Both the position numbers and the translations under genes were made by a program. Shown here one piece after another: positions 26,629-35,630 of a DNA stretch of 64,000 nt (position 1 is the stretch's first letter; every line of letters begins with the position of its first letter). The DNA comes from a bacterium (GTDB lineage: Bacteria > Vulcanimicrobiota > Vulcanimicrobiia > Vulcanimicrobiales > SCRA01), in the NCBI GenBank assembly GCA_004298675.1, contig SCRI01000086.1, positions 1-64,000 on the forward strand, in the 5' to 3' direction. The notes beneath the pieces were generated by a model that ran no database searches, was not told the DNA's origin, and saw nothing but the letters and a program-made list of their open reading frames with translations.

Positions 26629-27060
26629 GCCCGCGGGCTCGCCCACGAACTGGCAGAGCTCGATGAGCACGCCGCCGGTAGATTTCGGATGCAGGAAGGC
26701 GATGAGGTTGCCGTGGGCGCCGCGGCGGGGGCGTTCGTCGATGAGGCGGACGCCGGCGGCGCGCAGGCGCTCCAATTCGACGGCGATATCCGGCACGCGG
26801 TAGGCGGTGTGGTGGAGCTTGGTCTCGGCCTCGCCCAGATACGCTACGAGCGGCGAGGCGGGGTCTAGCGGCCGCAAGAGCTCGATCACCGACTCACCCG
26901 CCTGGAGGCCCACGGCCTCGACGTTCTGATCGGCCACCGTCTCGCGGTAGAGCTGCCGGAAACCTAGCGTCGTGACGTACAGTGCGATGGTGCGCTCCAG
27001 GTCGCGTACGACGATGGCGACGTGGTCGAGGACCGGTGCGCCATTCTGCTGACTCTTCAT
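26605..27060 (-). CDS. mce: Methylmalonyl-CoA epimerase
   Basis: 151 residues of the vicinal oxygen chelate fold. LDHVAIVVRDLERTIALYVTTLGF at the start with the metal-binding His, KLHHTAYRVPDIAVELERLRAAGV in the middle with the second His, and FLHPKSTGGVLIELCQ near the end with the Glu ligand are diagnostic of methylmalonyl-CoA epimerase. It interconverts (2S)- and (2R)-methylmalonyl-CoA between propionyl-CoA carboxylase and the B12 mutase. It overlaps cfa by 4 bases and follows the mutase large-subunit gene in the same direction. Confidence 0.92.
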   Translation of the reverse strand: MKSQQNGAPVLDHVAIVVRDLERTIALYVTTLGFRQLYRETVADQNVEAVGLQAGESVIELLRPLDPASPLVAYLGEAETKLHHTAYRVPDIAVELERLRAAGVRLIDERPRRGAHGNLIAFLHPKSTGGVLIELCQFVGEPAGSHTGERA

Positions 27061-28337
27061 ACGTAGAGATCCCTTCGCGTTGCGGGGATGTCCACACTTC
27101 CGCTCTTGGTTGGTTTGGCCAGCAGGCTCTGATGGAGGCCCATGCGCCCGCTCGCGAAGCCTTGCGCGCTGCCGGCCATGTAGAGCCGCCAGACGCGGAA
27201 CGTGCGCTCATCGGCGGCCTCGACGGCGGCGGTGCGGTTGCGCTCGAGATTGGCCACCCAGCAGCGCAGGGTGCGCGCGTAGTGTTCGCGCAGATTTTCG
27301 ACGTCACGCACTTCGAAGCCGGAGTGCTCCGCAATCTGCAGCGCCTCGCCGATCGGCACGAGTTCTCCGTCGGGAAAGACGAAGCGCTCCACGAACCCAG
27401 CGTGTGTCTTCGTACGCCGGCCGCTCCTACGCGCGGCGATGCCGTGATTGAGGAAGAGACCGCCCGGGCGCAGCAGCGCGTATGCGGTCGAGAAGTATTC
27501 CGGCAGATGCGAGCGCCCGACGTGCTCGAACATGCCGATGCTGACGATCTTGTCGAAGGATTGCTCGCGGCGCAGCTCGCGGTAGTCGCGTAGCTCCACG
27601 CGTGCCGTGGCCGTGATGCCGGCCGCCTGGATGCGGCGGTTGGCTTCCTCGTACTGGCGCTGACTGAGCGTGACGCCGAGCACGCGTGCGCCGAAGCGCT
27701 CGGCGGCGCGCACCACGAGCGCCCCCCAGCCGCAGCCGATGTCGAGCAGACGCTCTCCGGCCTGTACGCGTAGCTTGCGCAGCGCGTGATCGATCTTGGC
27801 GATCTGCGCTTCGTCGAGTGTGGCCACGTGCTCGTCGAAATAAGCGCACGAGTAAACCAGCTCGCGGTCGAGGAAGGAGCGATAGAATGCGATGGGCTGG
27901 TCGTAGTGGAAACCGATGGCGGCGCGGTCGCGCTCGAGGGAATGTTTGCGCCCACTCAAGCGTGCCTCGCCCGCATGGTCGGCGGAGGGGGGCTTGGGCA
28001 GGCGCAGGAGCAGCGTTAGCAGCGCCGGCAGCGCGCGCGGGTGAAAGGCATCAAAGGCCGCGTGCAGCACTCCCACGGCGGCCTCGAGATCGCCCTCGCA
28101 ATCCAGGAGGCCGTTGACGAAGGCTCTGCCGGCGCTCACCTCGTCGGGCGGGAGGAGCGCCGCGCGCAAGGCTTCGGGTCCATTGATCAGCAGCGTGAAG
28201 CGCGCCGGTTCCTCTGCCTCGATCTTGGTCCCGTCCCAAAGCTGTATGTCGAACGTGCGGGCGAAATCTCTGCCGAAGAGCAGGCGCAAGATCGCCACGG
28301 CCGTCGCGCGGCGATCGTCGATGCTTTGGACGGCCAT
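27057..28337 (-). CDS. cfa: Cyclopropane-fatty-acyl-phospholipid synthase family methyltransferase
   Basis: 426 residues. SAM-dependent enzyme that adds a methylene across the double bond of membrane unsaturated fatty acids, or a related lipid methyltransferase. The C-terminal catalytic domain has the SAM motif ERLLDIGCGWGALVVRAAERFG (about residue 195), HYDQPIAFYRSFLDRELVYSCAYF before it, and SIGMFEHVGRSHLPEYF and FVFPDGELVPIGEAL after it, all family hallmarks. The N-terminal 120 or so residues are the usual lipid-binding domain. GGAGGGAGC precedes the ATG. It lies between the mutase and epimerase genes, 29 bases after the mutase stop. Confidence 0.9.
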   Translation of the reverse strand: MAVQSIDDRRATAVAILRLLFGRDFARTFDIQLWDGTKIEAEEPARFTLLINGPEALRAALLPPDEVSAGRAFVNGLLDCEGDLEAAVGVLHAAFDAFHPRALPALLTLLLRLPKPPSADHAGEARLSGRKHSLERDRAAIGFHYDQPIAFYRSFLDRELVYSCAYFDEHVATLDEAQIAKIDHALRKLRVQAGERLLDIGCGWGALVVRAAERFGARVLGVTLSQRQYEEANRRIQAAGITATARVELRDYRELRREQSFDKIVSIGMFEHVGRSHLPEYFSTAYALLRPGGLFLNHGIAARRSGRRTKTHAGFVERFVFPDGELVPIGEALQIAEHSGFEVRDVENLREHYARTLRCWVANLERNRTAAVEAADERTFRVWRLYMAGSAQGFASGRMGLHQSLLAKPTKSGSVDIPATRRDLYV

Positions 28338-28366
28338 GCTCCCTCCTCTCGGGCCGCTCGGCCCTG

Positions 28367-29968
28367 CTACGCGAACGCTTCCTGCGGTTTGTACGAACCG
28401 AAGACGCCGCGCAGCACGTCGCAGATCTCGCCGAGCGTTGCACCGGTGTCGACCGCCTCCACGAAGAGCGGCATCAAGTTCGCGTTACCCGCGGCCGCCG
28501 CGCGGATCTCTTCCAGGCGCCGCGTTGCCGCCGCCGTGTCGCGCCGGGCGCGGAAGGCGCGCAGGCGCTCCACCTGCTCGCGCTCCACCGCGTCCTCCAC
28601 GCGCTGCAGCGGAATCTGCGGGCCGCCCGCCTGTTCGGCGAAGGCGTTGACGCCTACCACGACCTGTTCCCCGTGCTCGATGCGCTGCTGCGCGTCGTAG
28701 GAGGCATCGGCGATCTGCGTCTGCATCCAGCCGGACTCGATGGCGGCGACACTGCCGCCCAGTGCATCGACCTCCGCGATGAGCGCGCGGGCACGCTCGA
28801 CGAGCGCACCGGTGAGGTACTCCATGTAGTACGAGCCACCCAGCGGGTCCACCACGTCGGCCGCGCCCGATTCGTAGGCGATGATCTGCTGCGTGCGCAG
28901 TGCCAAGCGCGCCGACTCTGCCGTGGGCAGCGCCAGCGCCTCGTCACGCCCGTTGGTGTGCAGCGACTGACAGCCGCCCAGCACCGCCGCTAAGGCTTGA
29001 ATCGTCACGCGCACGACGTTGTTGTCGGGTTCTTGCGCGGTCAGCGTCGAGCCCGCCGTCTGTGCGTGGAAGCGCAGCATCCACGAGCGCGGATCCTTGC
29101 AGCCGAACTCGTCGCGCACGATCTGCGCCCAGATGGCGCGCGCGGCGCGAAACTTCGCGACCTCCTCGAAGAGATCGTTGTGCGCGTTCCAGAAGAAGGA
29201 GAGGCGCGGCGCCACGACGTCGGGGTCGAGCCCTGCGGCAACTGCGGCTTTCAAGTACGTCTTGGCGTTGGAGAGCGTGAACGCCAACTCCTGGACGGCC
29301 GTCGAACCTGCTTCGCGGATGTGGTAGCCGCTGATGGAGATCGTGTTCCAGCTCGGCACCTCGCGCGCGCAGTACGCGAAGACGTCGGTGATGAGGCGCA
29401 TCGCCGGCTGGGGCGGGAAGATGTAGGTGCCGCGCGCCGCGTACTCCTTGAGTACGTCGTTCTGGATGGTGCCGCCCAGTTTGTCGAACGGAATGCCGCG
29501 GCGCCGTGCCACCGCCAGCAGCATTGCCAGCAGGATCGAGGCCGGCGCGTTGATGGTCATCGAGACCGTGACGTGATCGAGTGGGATGCCGGCGAAGAGC
29601 GTCTCCATGTCCTCGATCGAGTCGATCGCCACGCCGACTTTGCCGACTTCGCCGTGCGCCGGCACGGCGTCGGAATCGTAGCCGAGCTGCGTCACCAGAT
29701 CGAAGGCCACCGAGAGGCCGGTCTGGCCGTGCGCCAGCAGGTAGCGGTAGCGCTCGTTCGATTCCGCGGCCGTGCCGAAGCCCGCGTACTGGCGCATCGT
29801 CCACAGCCGCCCGCGATACATATCCGCGCGGATGCCGCGCACGAAGGGGTAACTGCCCGGCTCCCCCGCCTGCCCGGCAAAGGTGGCATCGGCCTCGTGG
29901 AAGACCGGCTGGAGCGGAACGTCGGAGGCATTGGAGGCACGGTTGCGGCGGTGCGACGGGGTCTTCAT
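28367..29968 (-). CDS. Methylmalonyl-CoA mutase large subunit (no B12-binding domain)
   Basis: 533 residues. Substrate-binding TIM-barrel subunit of an acyl-CoA mutase: [25 protein letters not shown] near the N-terminus, [70 protein letters not shown] and a C-terminal LMPLFVEAV. It isomerises (R)-methylmalonyl-CoA to succinyl-CoA with adenosylcobalamin. The C-terminal cobalamin-binding domain (DxHxxG) is absent, as in heteromeric mutases whose small subunit is separate; that gene is not in this window. Start at the ATG giving MKTPSHRRN; the ribosome site is weak. Confidence 0.9.
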   Translation of the reverse strand: MKTPSHRRNRASNASDVPLQPVFHEADATFAGQAGEPGSYPFVRGIRADMYRGRLWTMRQYAGFGTAAESNERYRYLLAHGQTGLSVAFDLVTQLGYDSDAVPAHGEVGKVGVAIDSIEDMETLFAGIPLDHVTVSMTINAPASILLAMLLAVARRRGIPFDKLGGTIQNDVLKEYAARGTYIFPPQPAMRLITDVFAYCAREVPSWNTISISGYHIREAGSTAVQELAFTLSNAKTYLKAAVAAGLDPDVVAPRLSFFWNAHNDLFEEVAKFRAARAIWAQIVRDEFGCKDPRSWMLRFHAQTAGSTLTAQEPDNNVVRVTIQALAAVLGGCQSLHTNGRDEALALPTAESARLALRTQQIIAYESGAADVVDPLGGSYYMEYLTGALVERARALIAEVDALGGSVAAIESGWMQTQIADASYDAQQRIEHGEQVVVGVNAFAEQAGGPQIPLQRVEDAVEREQVERLRAFRARRDTAAATRRLEEIRAAAAGNANLMPLFVEAVDTGATLGEICDVLRGVFGSYKPQEAFA

Positions 29969-30024
29969 GCAGCGGCGTTCGCCGAAGCGGCGTGCACTTC
30001 CACCCCGGTTGCCGGTACGGCATC

Positions 30025-30053
30025 TTGACACCCCACCCCAGGTGGGGTAGGAT
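30025..30053 (+). promoter_or_regulatory. csoR-copZ-copA promoter with CsoR operator in the spacer
   Basis: TTGACA (30025-30030), 17-base spacer, TAGGAT (30048-30053). The spacer is exactly CCCCACC-CCA-GGTGGGG, an inverted repeat with the C-tract/G-tract form of CsoR/RcnR operators. Bound CsoR would cover the promoter; Cu(I) would release it. The GTG of csoR begins 7 bases after the -10 box, so the transcript is probably leaderless. Confidence 0.85.
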
Positions 30054-30059
30054 TACGCC

Positions 30060-30365
30060 GTGGTGAAAAGCAGTCAGCGGCGGGCTCTGCACGTCCCGGC
30101 GACGCGTAAGACCGAGATGCTCAATCGACTGCGCTCGGCGCGCGGCCACCTCGACGCGGTCATCCGCATGGTCGAGGGTGAGGCCTACTGCGTCGACGTC
30201 GTCAAGCAGATCTCCGCGATTCGCGCCGCGCTCGACCGCGTGGGGCGGATGGAGCTGCGCAATCACTTCGAACAATGCTTCGCCGAGGCCATTCGCACCG
30301 GCGAGGACGAGCGCGCCATCGACGAATTGATGGAGGCGCTCGCATTCAACAAGGAATTGGTGTAA
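30060..30365 (+). CDS. csoR: Copper-sensing transcriptional repressor CsoR
   Basis: 101 residues, all-helical DUF156 (CsoR/RcnR) family. The Cu(I)-binding triad is intact: Cys44 ([19 protein letters not shown]), His69 and Cys73 (LRNHFEQC). The 25- and 29-residue spacings equal those of CsoR Cys36-His61-Cys65. It should repress the operon through the palindrome in the promoter spacer and release DNA on binding Cu(I). GTG start at 30060; a second GTG follows immediately. copZ starts 5 bases after its stop. Confidence 0.93.
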   Translation: MVKSSQRRALHVPATRKTEMLNRLRSARGHLDAVIRMVEGEAYCVDVVKQISAIRAALDRVGRMELRNHFEQCFAEAIRTGEDERAIDELMEALAFNKELV

Positions 30366-30370
30366 ATACA

Positions 30371-30574
30371 ATGGTGCAAACGATCTCCGTGCACGGCATG
30401 ACCTGTCAGAATTGCGTCCGCCACGTGACCGGTGCGCTGCAGGCGCTGCCGGGCGTGCGCTCCGTGCACGTCGACCTTGCCGGCAGCTCGGCGGCGATCG
30501 AGGCGGAGCAGCCGCTGGATTTGGAGCTCGTCGCGCGCACGCTCGACGAAGAGGGATACGAGCTGGTGCGCTGA
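30371..30574 (+). CDS. copZ: Copper chaperone, heavy-metal-associated domain
   Basis: 67 residues forming one ferredoxin-like HMA domain with the metal site GMTCQNC at residues 9-15. It carries Cu(I) in the cytosol and hands it to the CopA ATPase. It lies between csoR and copA, and its stop overlaps the copA ATG by one base. Confidence 0.92.
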   Translation: MVQTISVHGMTCQNCVRHVTGALQALPGVRSVHVDLAGSSAAIEAEQPLDLELVARTLDEEGYELVR

Positions 30575-32718
30575 TGCGGTCGGAGCTTACCATCGAGGGG
30601 ATGACGTGCGCGTCCTGCGTCGCGCGCGTTACCAAGTTTCTAGAGCGTACGCCCGGCGTGGAGTCGGCGGGGGTCAACCTCGCCACCGAGCGCGCCGTCG
30701 TCGAGCATGACCCGGGCGTCGCCATCGCGGCGCTGGAGGCGGCGGTGGAGCGCGCGGGCTACCGTGCGCACCCGGCGCCCGCAGCGAGTCTCGATGGTGA
30801 CGAAGATGCCCGGCGGCGCGAGCGCGAGCTGGCGCACAGCCGCCGCCTGCTGATCTTCGGCATCGCGCTCTTGGTGCCGACGCTGACGCTAGGCATGGCG
30901 GTGCCGGCGTTTCCCGGCAAGGATTGGATCATGCTGGTCCTGGCGCTGGCGGCGTGGAGCGTGGTGGGCTCCACGTTTCATCGCGGTGCTCTCTCACAGC
31001 TACGCCACGGCTCGGCCAACATGGATACGCTGGTCTCGCTGGGGTCGACGGCTGCGCTGGGATATTCGCTCTACGCCACGCTCGCGCTGCGCCCCAGCTA
31101 CTACGAGAGCGTCGTCTCGATCGTCGTGCTGATTTACATCGGCAAGCACGTGGAGGCGGTGACGAAGGGGCGCACCAACGTTGCCATTCGCGCGCTCTTG
31201 GCGTTGCGTCCGCAGACCGCGCGGGTGCGCGAGGCGGATGGGACGCTGCGCGAGATCGCGGTCGAGCGCGTGCTGCGCGGACAGGTCGTGCTGGTGCCGC
31301 CCGGCGAGCGCGTTCCGGTCGACGGCACGGTCGTGGCAGGTTCCAGTTCCGTTGACGTCTCCATGCTCACCGGCGAGCCCATCCCCGTGGAGGTCACCTC
31401 AGGCTCCGCGGTCACGGGCGGCACGCTCAACGGCGCCGGAGCGATCGAGGTACGCGCTACCGCCGTCGGCGCCGGGACCGTACTCGCTCGCATCGTCGAC
31501 ATCGTGCGGCAGGCGCAGGGATCGCGCGCGCCCGTGCAGAGGTTGGTGGATCGCGTGGCGGGGGTCTTTGTTCCCGTGATCCTTGTGGTGGCGGCGCTGA
31601 CGTTCGCCGGTTGGCTCGCCGTGGGGCATCCTTGGCCGGCGGCGTTGATTGCCGCGGTCGCGGTGCTGGTGGTCGCGTGCCCCTGCGCGATGGGTTTGGC
31701 GACGCCGACGGCCATCATGGCCGGTGTCGGCATCGGCGCGCAGCGTGGGGTGCTCTTCAAAGGCGCCGAGGCTCTGGAACGCATCGGCGCCATCGACAGC
31801 GTGGTCTTCGACAAGACGGGTACGCTGACGCGCGGGCGTCCAGAGGTGGTGGCCGTGCATGCCGCAAGCGGCGTGGATCGGAAAGAGGTGCTGGCGGCGG
31901 CCGCTGCCGTCGAGCGCACCTCGACGCACCCGCTTGCGGCGGCGATCGTGCGGGCGGCGGAGCAGGGGGGCGCCGCGCTTGCGCCGGCCAGCGAAGCGGT
32001 GGCCGCACGTGGGCAAGGCGTGCGCGCGCTGGTCAACGGCCTCGAGGTCTTGGTGGGGACGGGGGAGTTCCTCGTTGGGCGCGGCATCGACGCACACGAC
32101 ATTGCGGCGCTGGAGCCGCTCTTCCACCCGGAATCCTCCGTGGCGTTGGTCGCGCGCGGTGGCGCCTTGCTTGGGGCCGTCGAGGTCGCGGATACGCTGC
32201 GTCCGGGGGCGCGCGAAGCGATCGCTATGCTGCATGCGCGCGGAATCGCCACGTCCATCGTGAGCGGCGATCGCCGCGGCGCTGTTGACGCCGTTGCCGC
32301 CGCGCTCGGAATCGAGCACACTGCTGGCGCTTGCTCGCCGGAGGAGAAAGCGGTGCAGGTGCGCCGTCTACGCGAGACTGGCCGGCGCGTGGCCTTCGTG
32401 GGCGACGGCATCAACGATGCGCCGGCGTTGGCCGTGGCGGATGTGGGCTTGGCGATGGGCGGCGGCACGGAGATCGCCATGGAGACCGCCGATGCAGCGA
32501 TTCTCTCCGGCGATCCGCGTGCCGTCTGCGCCGCCGTGGACCTCTCGCGGGCCACCGTGCGCACCATCAAGCAGAACCTGTTTTGGGCGTTTGCCTACAA
32601 TGTCGTGCTGGTGCCGCTAGCGGTGGTGGGGCTGGTACACCCCATCATGGCCGCCGCGGCCATGGGCTTCTCCAGCGTCTTCGTGGTCGGCAACTCGCTG
32701 CTGCTGCGTAGACGCTAG
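30574..32718 (+). CDS. copA: Copper-exporting P1B-type ATPase
   Basis: 714 residues. One N-terminal HMA domain (GMTCASC at about residue 9), eight membrane helices, the CPC motif in [13 protein letters not shown] (first Cys at about 369), the phosphorylation site DKTGTLT at about 413, an HP motif ([10 protein letters not shown]), and the hinge [10 protein letters not shown] at about 610. YN in helix 7 and MGFSS in helix 8 are the Cu(I) selectivity residues of P1B-1 pumps. It exports Cu(I) across the inner membrane. It is the last gene of the csoR-copZ-copA operon. Confidence 0.95.
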   Translation: MRSELTIEGMTCASCVARVTKFLERTPGVESAGVNLATERAVVEHDPGVAIAALEAAVERAGYRAHPAPAASLDGDEDARRRERELAHSRRLLIFGIALLVPTLTLGMAVPAFPGKDWIMLVLALAAWSVVGSTFHRGALSQLRHGSANMDTLVSLGSTAALGYSLYATLALRPSYYESVVSIVVLIYIGKHVEAVTKGRTNVAIRALLALRPQTARVREADGTLREIAVERVLRGQVVLVPPGERVPVDGTVVAGSSSVDVSMLTGEPIPVEVTSGSAVTGGTLNGAGAIEVRATAVGAGTVLARIVDIVRQAQGSRAPVQRLVDRVAGVFVPVILVVAALTFAGWLAVGHPWPAALIAAVAVLVVACPCAMGLATPTAIMAGVGIGAQRGVLFKGAEALERIGAIDSVVFDKTGTLTRGRPEVVAVHAASGVDRKEVLAAAAAVERTSTHPLAAAIVRAAEQGGAALAPASEAVAARGQGVRALVNGLEVLVGTGEFLVGRGIDAHDIAALEPLFHPESSVALVARGGALLGAVEVADTLRPGAREAIAMLHARGIATSIVSGDRRGAVDAVAAALGIEHTAGACSPEEKAVQVRRLRETGRRVAFVGDGINDAPALAVADVGLAMGGGTEIAMETADAAILSGDPRAVCAAVDLSRATVRTIKQNLFWAFAYNVVLVPLAVVGLVHPIMAAAAMGFSSVFVVGNSLLLRRR

Positions 32719-32737
32719 CGGCGCGAGCGCCGGCCGG

Positions 32738-33286
32738 TCAGCGCAGGGCCTCTACGGCCAGCGAGATCTCGACCTGCTCGCCCACCAGCACGCCGCCGGT
32801 CTCCAGCACCTGGTTGAACTCCATTCCGAAGTCCTTGCGGTTGATCTTCGTGTGCGCGCTGTAGGCCACGCGCTCGTTGCCCCACGGGTCCTTGCCCTGC
32901 CCCTCGAACTCGGCTTCGAGCTCGACCGGCTTGGTGACGCCGTGGATCGTGAGCTCACCCGCCATGATAAAGTCGCTTTGTCCCTTACCCGTGATGCGCG
33001 TGGCGCGGAAGGTCAGTGTCGGGAAGTGCTCGACGTCCAGGAAGTCCCCCGAGCGCAGGTGGTTGTCGCGGTCGGTCTCGCGAGTGTTGACCGACGCGGC
33101 GTCGATCGTCGCGTCAATGGCGACGGGGATGACGCTCCCGGCCTGCGTGGTGATGGTGCCGCTGCTGACGCGGAAGGTCCCTTTGACCTTCGAGATCATC
33201 ATGTGGCGGACGGCGAAGTCGGCGCTCGAATGCGCGCCGTCGATCTTCCAGGTGACGTCCTGCTGGGTGGTGGCTTGTGTGGTCAT
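32738..33286 (-). CDS. YceI family lipocalin-like protein
   Basis: 182 residues. Starts with DVTWKIDGAHSSADFAVRHMMISKVKGTF and contains DAASVNTRETDRDNHLRSGDFLDVEHFPTLTF, ELTIHGVTKPVELEAEFEG and the C-terminal FNQVLETGGVLVGEQVEISLAVEA, matching the YceI beta-barrel that binds isoprenoid quinone-like ligands. No signal peptide is visible, so this one is cytoplasmic. It is divergent from hxlR across a symmetric operator/promoter region, which implies control by that regulator. Confidence 0.92.
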   Translation of the reverse strand: MTTQATTQQDVTWKIDGAHSSADFAVRHMMISKVKGTFRVSSGTITTQAGSVIPVAIDATIDAASVNTRETDRDNHLRSGDFLDVEHFPTLTFRATRITGKGQSDFIMAGELTIHGVTKPVELEAEFEGQGKDPWGNERVAYSAHTKINRKDFGMEFNQVLETGGVLVGEQVEISLAVEALR

Positions 33287-33340
33287 GTGTTGTGTTCTCC
33301 TAGAGCCTAGAGGTGGGCAATCCCTGGAGTTGACTCCAGA

Positions 33341-33394
33341 AGTTGCTTACGATTTGTAAGGTTCTTGAAGATATGTTACAATACGTAAGCAACT
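33341..33394. promoter_or_regulatory. Symmetric divergent operator/promoter between yceI and hxlR
   Basis: A 19-base imperfect inverted repeat (33341-33359 and 33376-33394, 17 of 19 positions pairing) spans the region. Each arm contains its own palindrome of the form TTAC-N5-GTAA (33347-33359 and 33376-33388), the type bound by HxlR/DUF24 regulators. Rightward promoter: TTGTAA (33354-33359), 17 bases, TACAAT (33377-33382). Leftward: TTGTAA (33376-33381 on the minus strand), 17 bases, TACAAA. Each box therefore overlaps the -35 of one promoter and the -10 of the other. Confidence 0.8.
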
Positions 33395-33451
33395 AATGTC
33401 AAGTAGCCTACTCACGGGAAATCTCCCGGATGGGCACGAAGGTACAAAACG

Positions 33452-33799
33452 ATGGCAGGGGAGTTCTGCCCGCGCTTTCAGCGGGCAATCGAGTTGGTAG
33501 GGCGCCGTTGGACGGGGCCGATTCTGCGTGCGCTGCTAGCCGGGGAGCATCGCTTTCACGAGCTGTTGGCCACCATTCCGGGCCTCTCGGACCGCTTGCT
33601 AAGCGAGCGCCTGCGCGAGCTCGAAGAGCAGGCTATCGTCGAGCGCTCGGTTGATCCCGGCCCCCCGCTGCGCGTCTCCTACCGGATCACGGCCAAGGGC
33701 AGGGAGTTGAGCGACGCGTTTTGCGCCTTGGCTACCTGGGCGGAGAAGTGGATCGAGCTGGAGGGCGCGCAGCCGCCCGTAGCCGTCAAGCTAAGGTAA
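33452..33799 (+). CDS. HxlR (DUF24) family transcriptional regulator
   Basis: 115 residues. Winged helix with the family pattern CPRFQRAIELVGRRWTGPILRALL, FHELLATIPGLSDRLLSERLRELE and PPLRVSYRITAKGREL. The single Cys6 is in the position of the redox-sensing N-terminal Cys of YodB/HypR-type regulators, so response to electrophiles or oxidants is plausible. Two matching operator palindromes lie upstream, implying autoregulation and control of divergent yceI. Its 3' end overlaps the convergent carboxylase gene by 14 bases. Confidence 0.9.
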   Translation: MAGEFCPRFQRAIELVGRRWTGPILRALLAGEHRFHELLATIPGLSDRLLSERLRELEEQAIVERSVDPGPPLRVSYRITAKGRELSDAFCALATWAEKWIELEGAQPPVAVKLR

Positions 33800-35546
33800 C
33801 GAGCGGGGCGTCGGCCTCGACGGTCGCGCCCGGCGCCGCGTAAACCTTCGCAACCGTACCAGCCTTGTGCGCGCGGATCTCGTTCATCATCTTCATCGCC
33901 TCGACCACCGCAACGAGATCGCCTTCGGCTAGCTCCTGGCCTTCACGCACCGAGATCTCGGCCACCACGCCGTGCATCGGCGAGCGTACGTCGTTGCCGC
34001 TGCGGACCACGCGCTTGGCGGCGCCCTTCGATCTGCGCACAGCGGGCGCATGGCCGTTGTTCGATGGGCCCGCCGCGGCGGGGCGGTCGACGAGCCGTAC
34101 GCGGAAGAGCTTGTCGTTGACCTCGACGCGGATCGTCTGATCGCTGGGCGCCGTCTCTGCGGCCGGCGGCGGGGCCTGTGCGCCCGCGGCGGCGCGCAGT
34201 GAGGGTGCGACGGCGGCCGCGAACGGCTCGAGTGAGGCGGTGCCGTACGAGGCGTCGGCCACCTCCGGGCAGCTCAGCAACTCGCGGAAGAAGGGGATGG
34301 TGGTGACGACTCCCTCGATTTGGTATTCGTACAGGCAGCGCCCCAGGCGCTCCAGCGCCTGCGCGCGCGAGGGGGCCCAGACGATGAGCTTGGCGATCAG
34401 TGAATCGTAATCGGTCGGAATGACGTATCCGGCGTAGGCCGCTGAATCCAAACGCACACCCAGACCCGCAGGCTCGCGATAGGCCGTGATCTTGCCTGGA
34501 GCAGGCCTGAAGTTGTCGGCGGGATCCTCCGCGTTGATGCGTACCTCGATCGCGTGGCCGCGCGGATGCACCTGATCCTGCCGGACGCTCAGCGGCTCGC
34601 CGGCCGCGGCGCGGATCTGCTCGCGGATGAGATCGAGGCCCGTCAGTTCTTCGGTGATCGTGTGCTCGACCTGGATGCGCGTGTTCATCTCGAGGAAGTA
34701 GAACTCGCCGCCGCTGACCAGCGACTCGATCGTCCCCGCGCTGTCGTAGCCGATAGCTTTGGCCGCGCGCACGCCCGCCTCGCGCAGGCGCTCGAGCACG
34801 CGCTCGGGTACCTGCGGCGGCGCCTCCTCGAACAGCTTCTGGTGGCGGCGCTGCAGCGAGCAGTCGCGCTCGCCCACGTGCAGCACGTTACCATGCTTGT
34901 CCGCGAGGATCTGCAGTTCGACGTGCTTGGGATTGTCCAGGTATTTCTCGACGTAGATGGTGGGATTCTTGAAGTACGCCAGCGCCTCGCGCTGCGCGAC
35001 GTTGAAGGCTGGTTCCACCTCCTCCAGCGTGCGCGCGACTTTCAAGCCCTTGCCGCCGCCGCCGCCCGAAGCCTTGAGCGCGATCGGCAGCCCGATTTCT
35101 TTGGCCACGCGTAGCGCGTCGGCGGCGTCCACGAGCGGCGTCGTGGTGCCGGGAACGACCGGCACGCCGGCGGCGACCATCGCCTCGCGCGCGCGCACCT
35201 TGTCGCCCATCGCGTCGATGGCGTCGGGGTTGGGACCGACCCAGACGAGTCCAGCGGCGATAACTGCTCGCGCAAACGGTGCGTTCTCCGCGAGAAAGCC
35301 GTAGCCGGGATGAATCGCCTGGGCCCCGGAGGTCTTCGCCAGCTCGAGGATCCGCTCGACGTTGAGGTACGACTGCGCCGGTTGCGCCGGGCCCAGGAGA
35401 TAGGCCTCGTCCGCCAAGCGTACGTGGAGCGCGTCGCGATCGACCTCCGAGTAGACGGCGACCGTGGCGATGCCCATCTCGCGCGCGGTGCGCAGCACGC
35501 GCACCGCGATCTCGCCGCGATTGGCAATCAAGAGTTTGCTGAAGAT
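33786..35546 (-). CDS. Acyl-CoA carboxylase alpha chain (biotin carboxylase plus biotin carrier)
   Basis: 586 residues if begun at the AUC codon at 35546. Biotin carboxylase N-domain (LIANRGEIAVRVLRTARE, HPGYGFLAENAPFARA), ATP-grasp with the Gly-rich loop ASGGGGGKGLKV and LEMNTRIQVEH, then a C-terminal carrier domain with the biotinyl lysine in VVEAMKMMNEI. It carboxylates biotin for the beta subunit, most likely for propionyl- and acetyl-CoA. The TTG at 35531 has no ribosome site and would delete the conserved MFSKL start; AUC at 35546 has GGAGG 8 bases upstream and gives (M)FSKLLIANRGE, the family N-terminus. No ATG, GTG or TTG lies between the preceding in-frame stop and 35531. Confidence 0.92.
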   Translation of the reverse strand: MFSKLLIANRGEIAVRVLRTAREMGIATVAVYSEVDRDALHVRLADEAYLLGPAQPAQSYLNVERILELAKTSGAQAIHPGYGFLAENAPFARAVIAAGLVWVGPNPDAIDAMGDKVRAREAMVAAGVPVVPGTTTPLVDAADALRVAKEIGLPIALKASGGGGGKGLKVARTLEEVEPAFNVAQREALAYFKNPTIYVEKYLDNPKHVELQILADKHGNVLHVGERDCSLQRRHQKLFEEAPPQVPERVLERLREAGVRAAKAIGYDSAGTIESLVSGGEFYFLEMNTRIQVEHTITEELTGLDLIREQIRAAAGEPLSVRQDQVHPRGHAIEVRINAEDPADNFRPAPGKITAYREPAGLGVRLDSAAYAGYVIPTDYDSLIAKLIVWAPSRAQALERLGRCLYEYQIEGVVTTIPFFRELLSCPEVADASYGTASLEPFAAAVAPSLRAAAGAQAPPPAAETAPSDQTIRVEVNDKLFRVRLVDRPAAAGPSNNGHAPAVRRSKGAAKRVVRSGNDVRSPMHGVVAEISVREGQELAEGDLVAVVEAMKMMNEIRAHKAGTVAKVYAAPGATVEADAPLVTLA

Positions 35547-35630
35547 CGTCCCAACCTCCGCTTTTGAACCGCCGGTCGGGCTTTACGAACCGGTCGAGGC
35601 GTTCCTGCCGGTGCCGGACGTCGCGCGCGG

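Noticed and set aside
28944-30725. 593-codon minus-strand frame
   Set aside because: It runs through the mutase gene in another frame and across the csoR promoter and csoR itself; no homology pattern.
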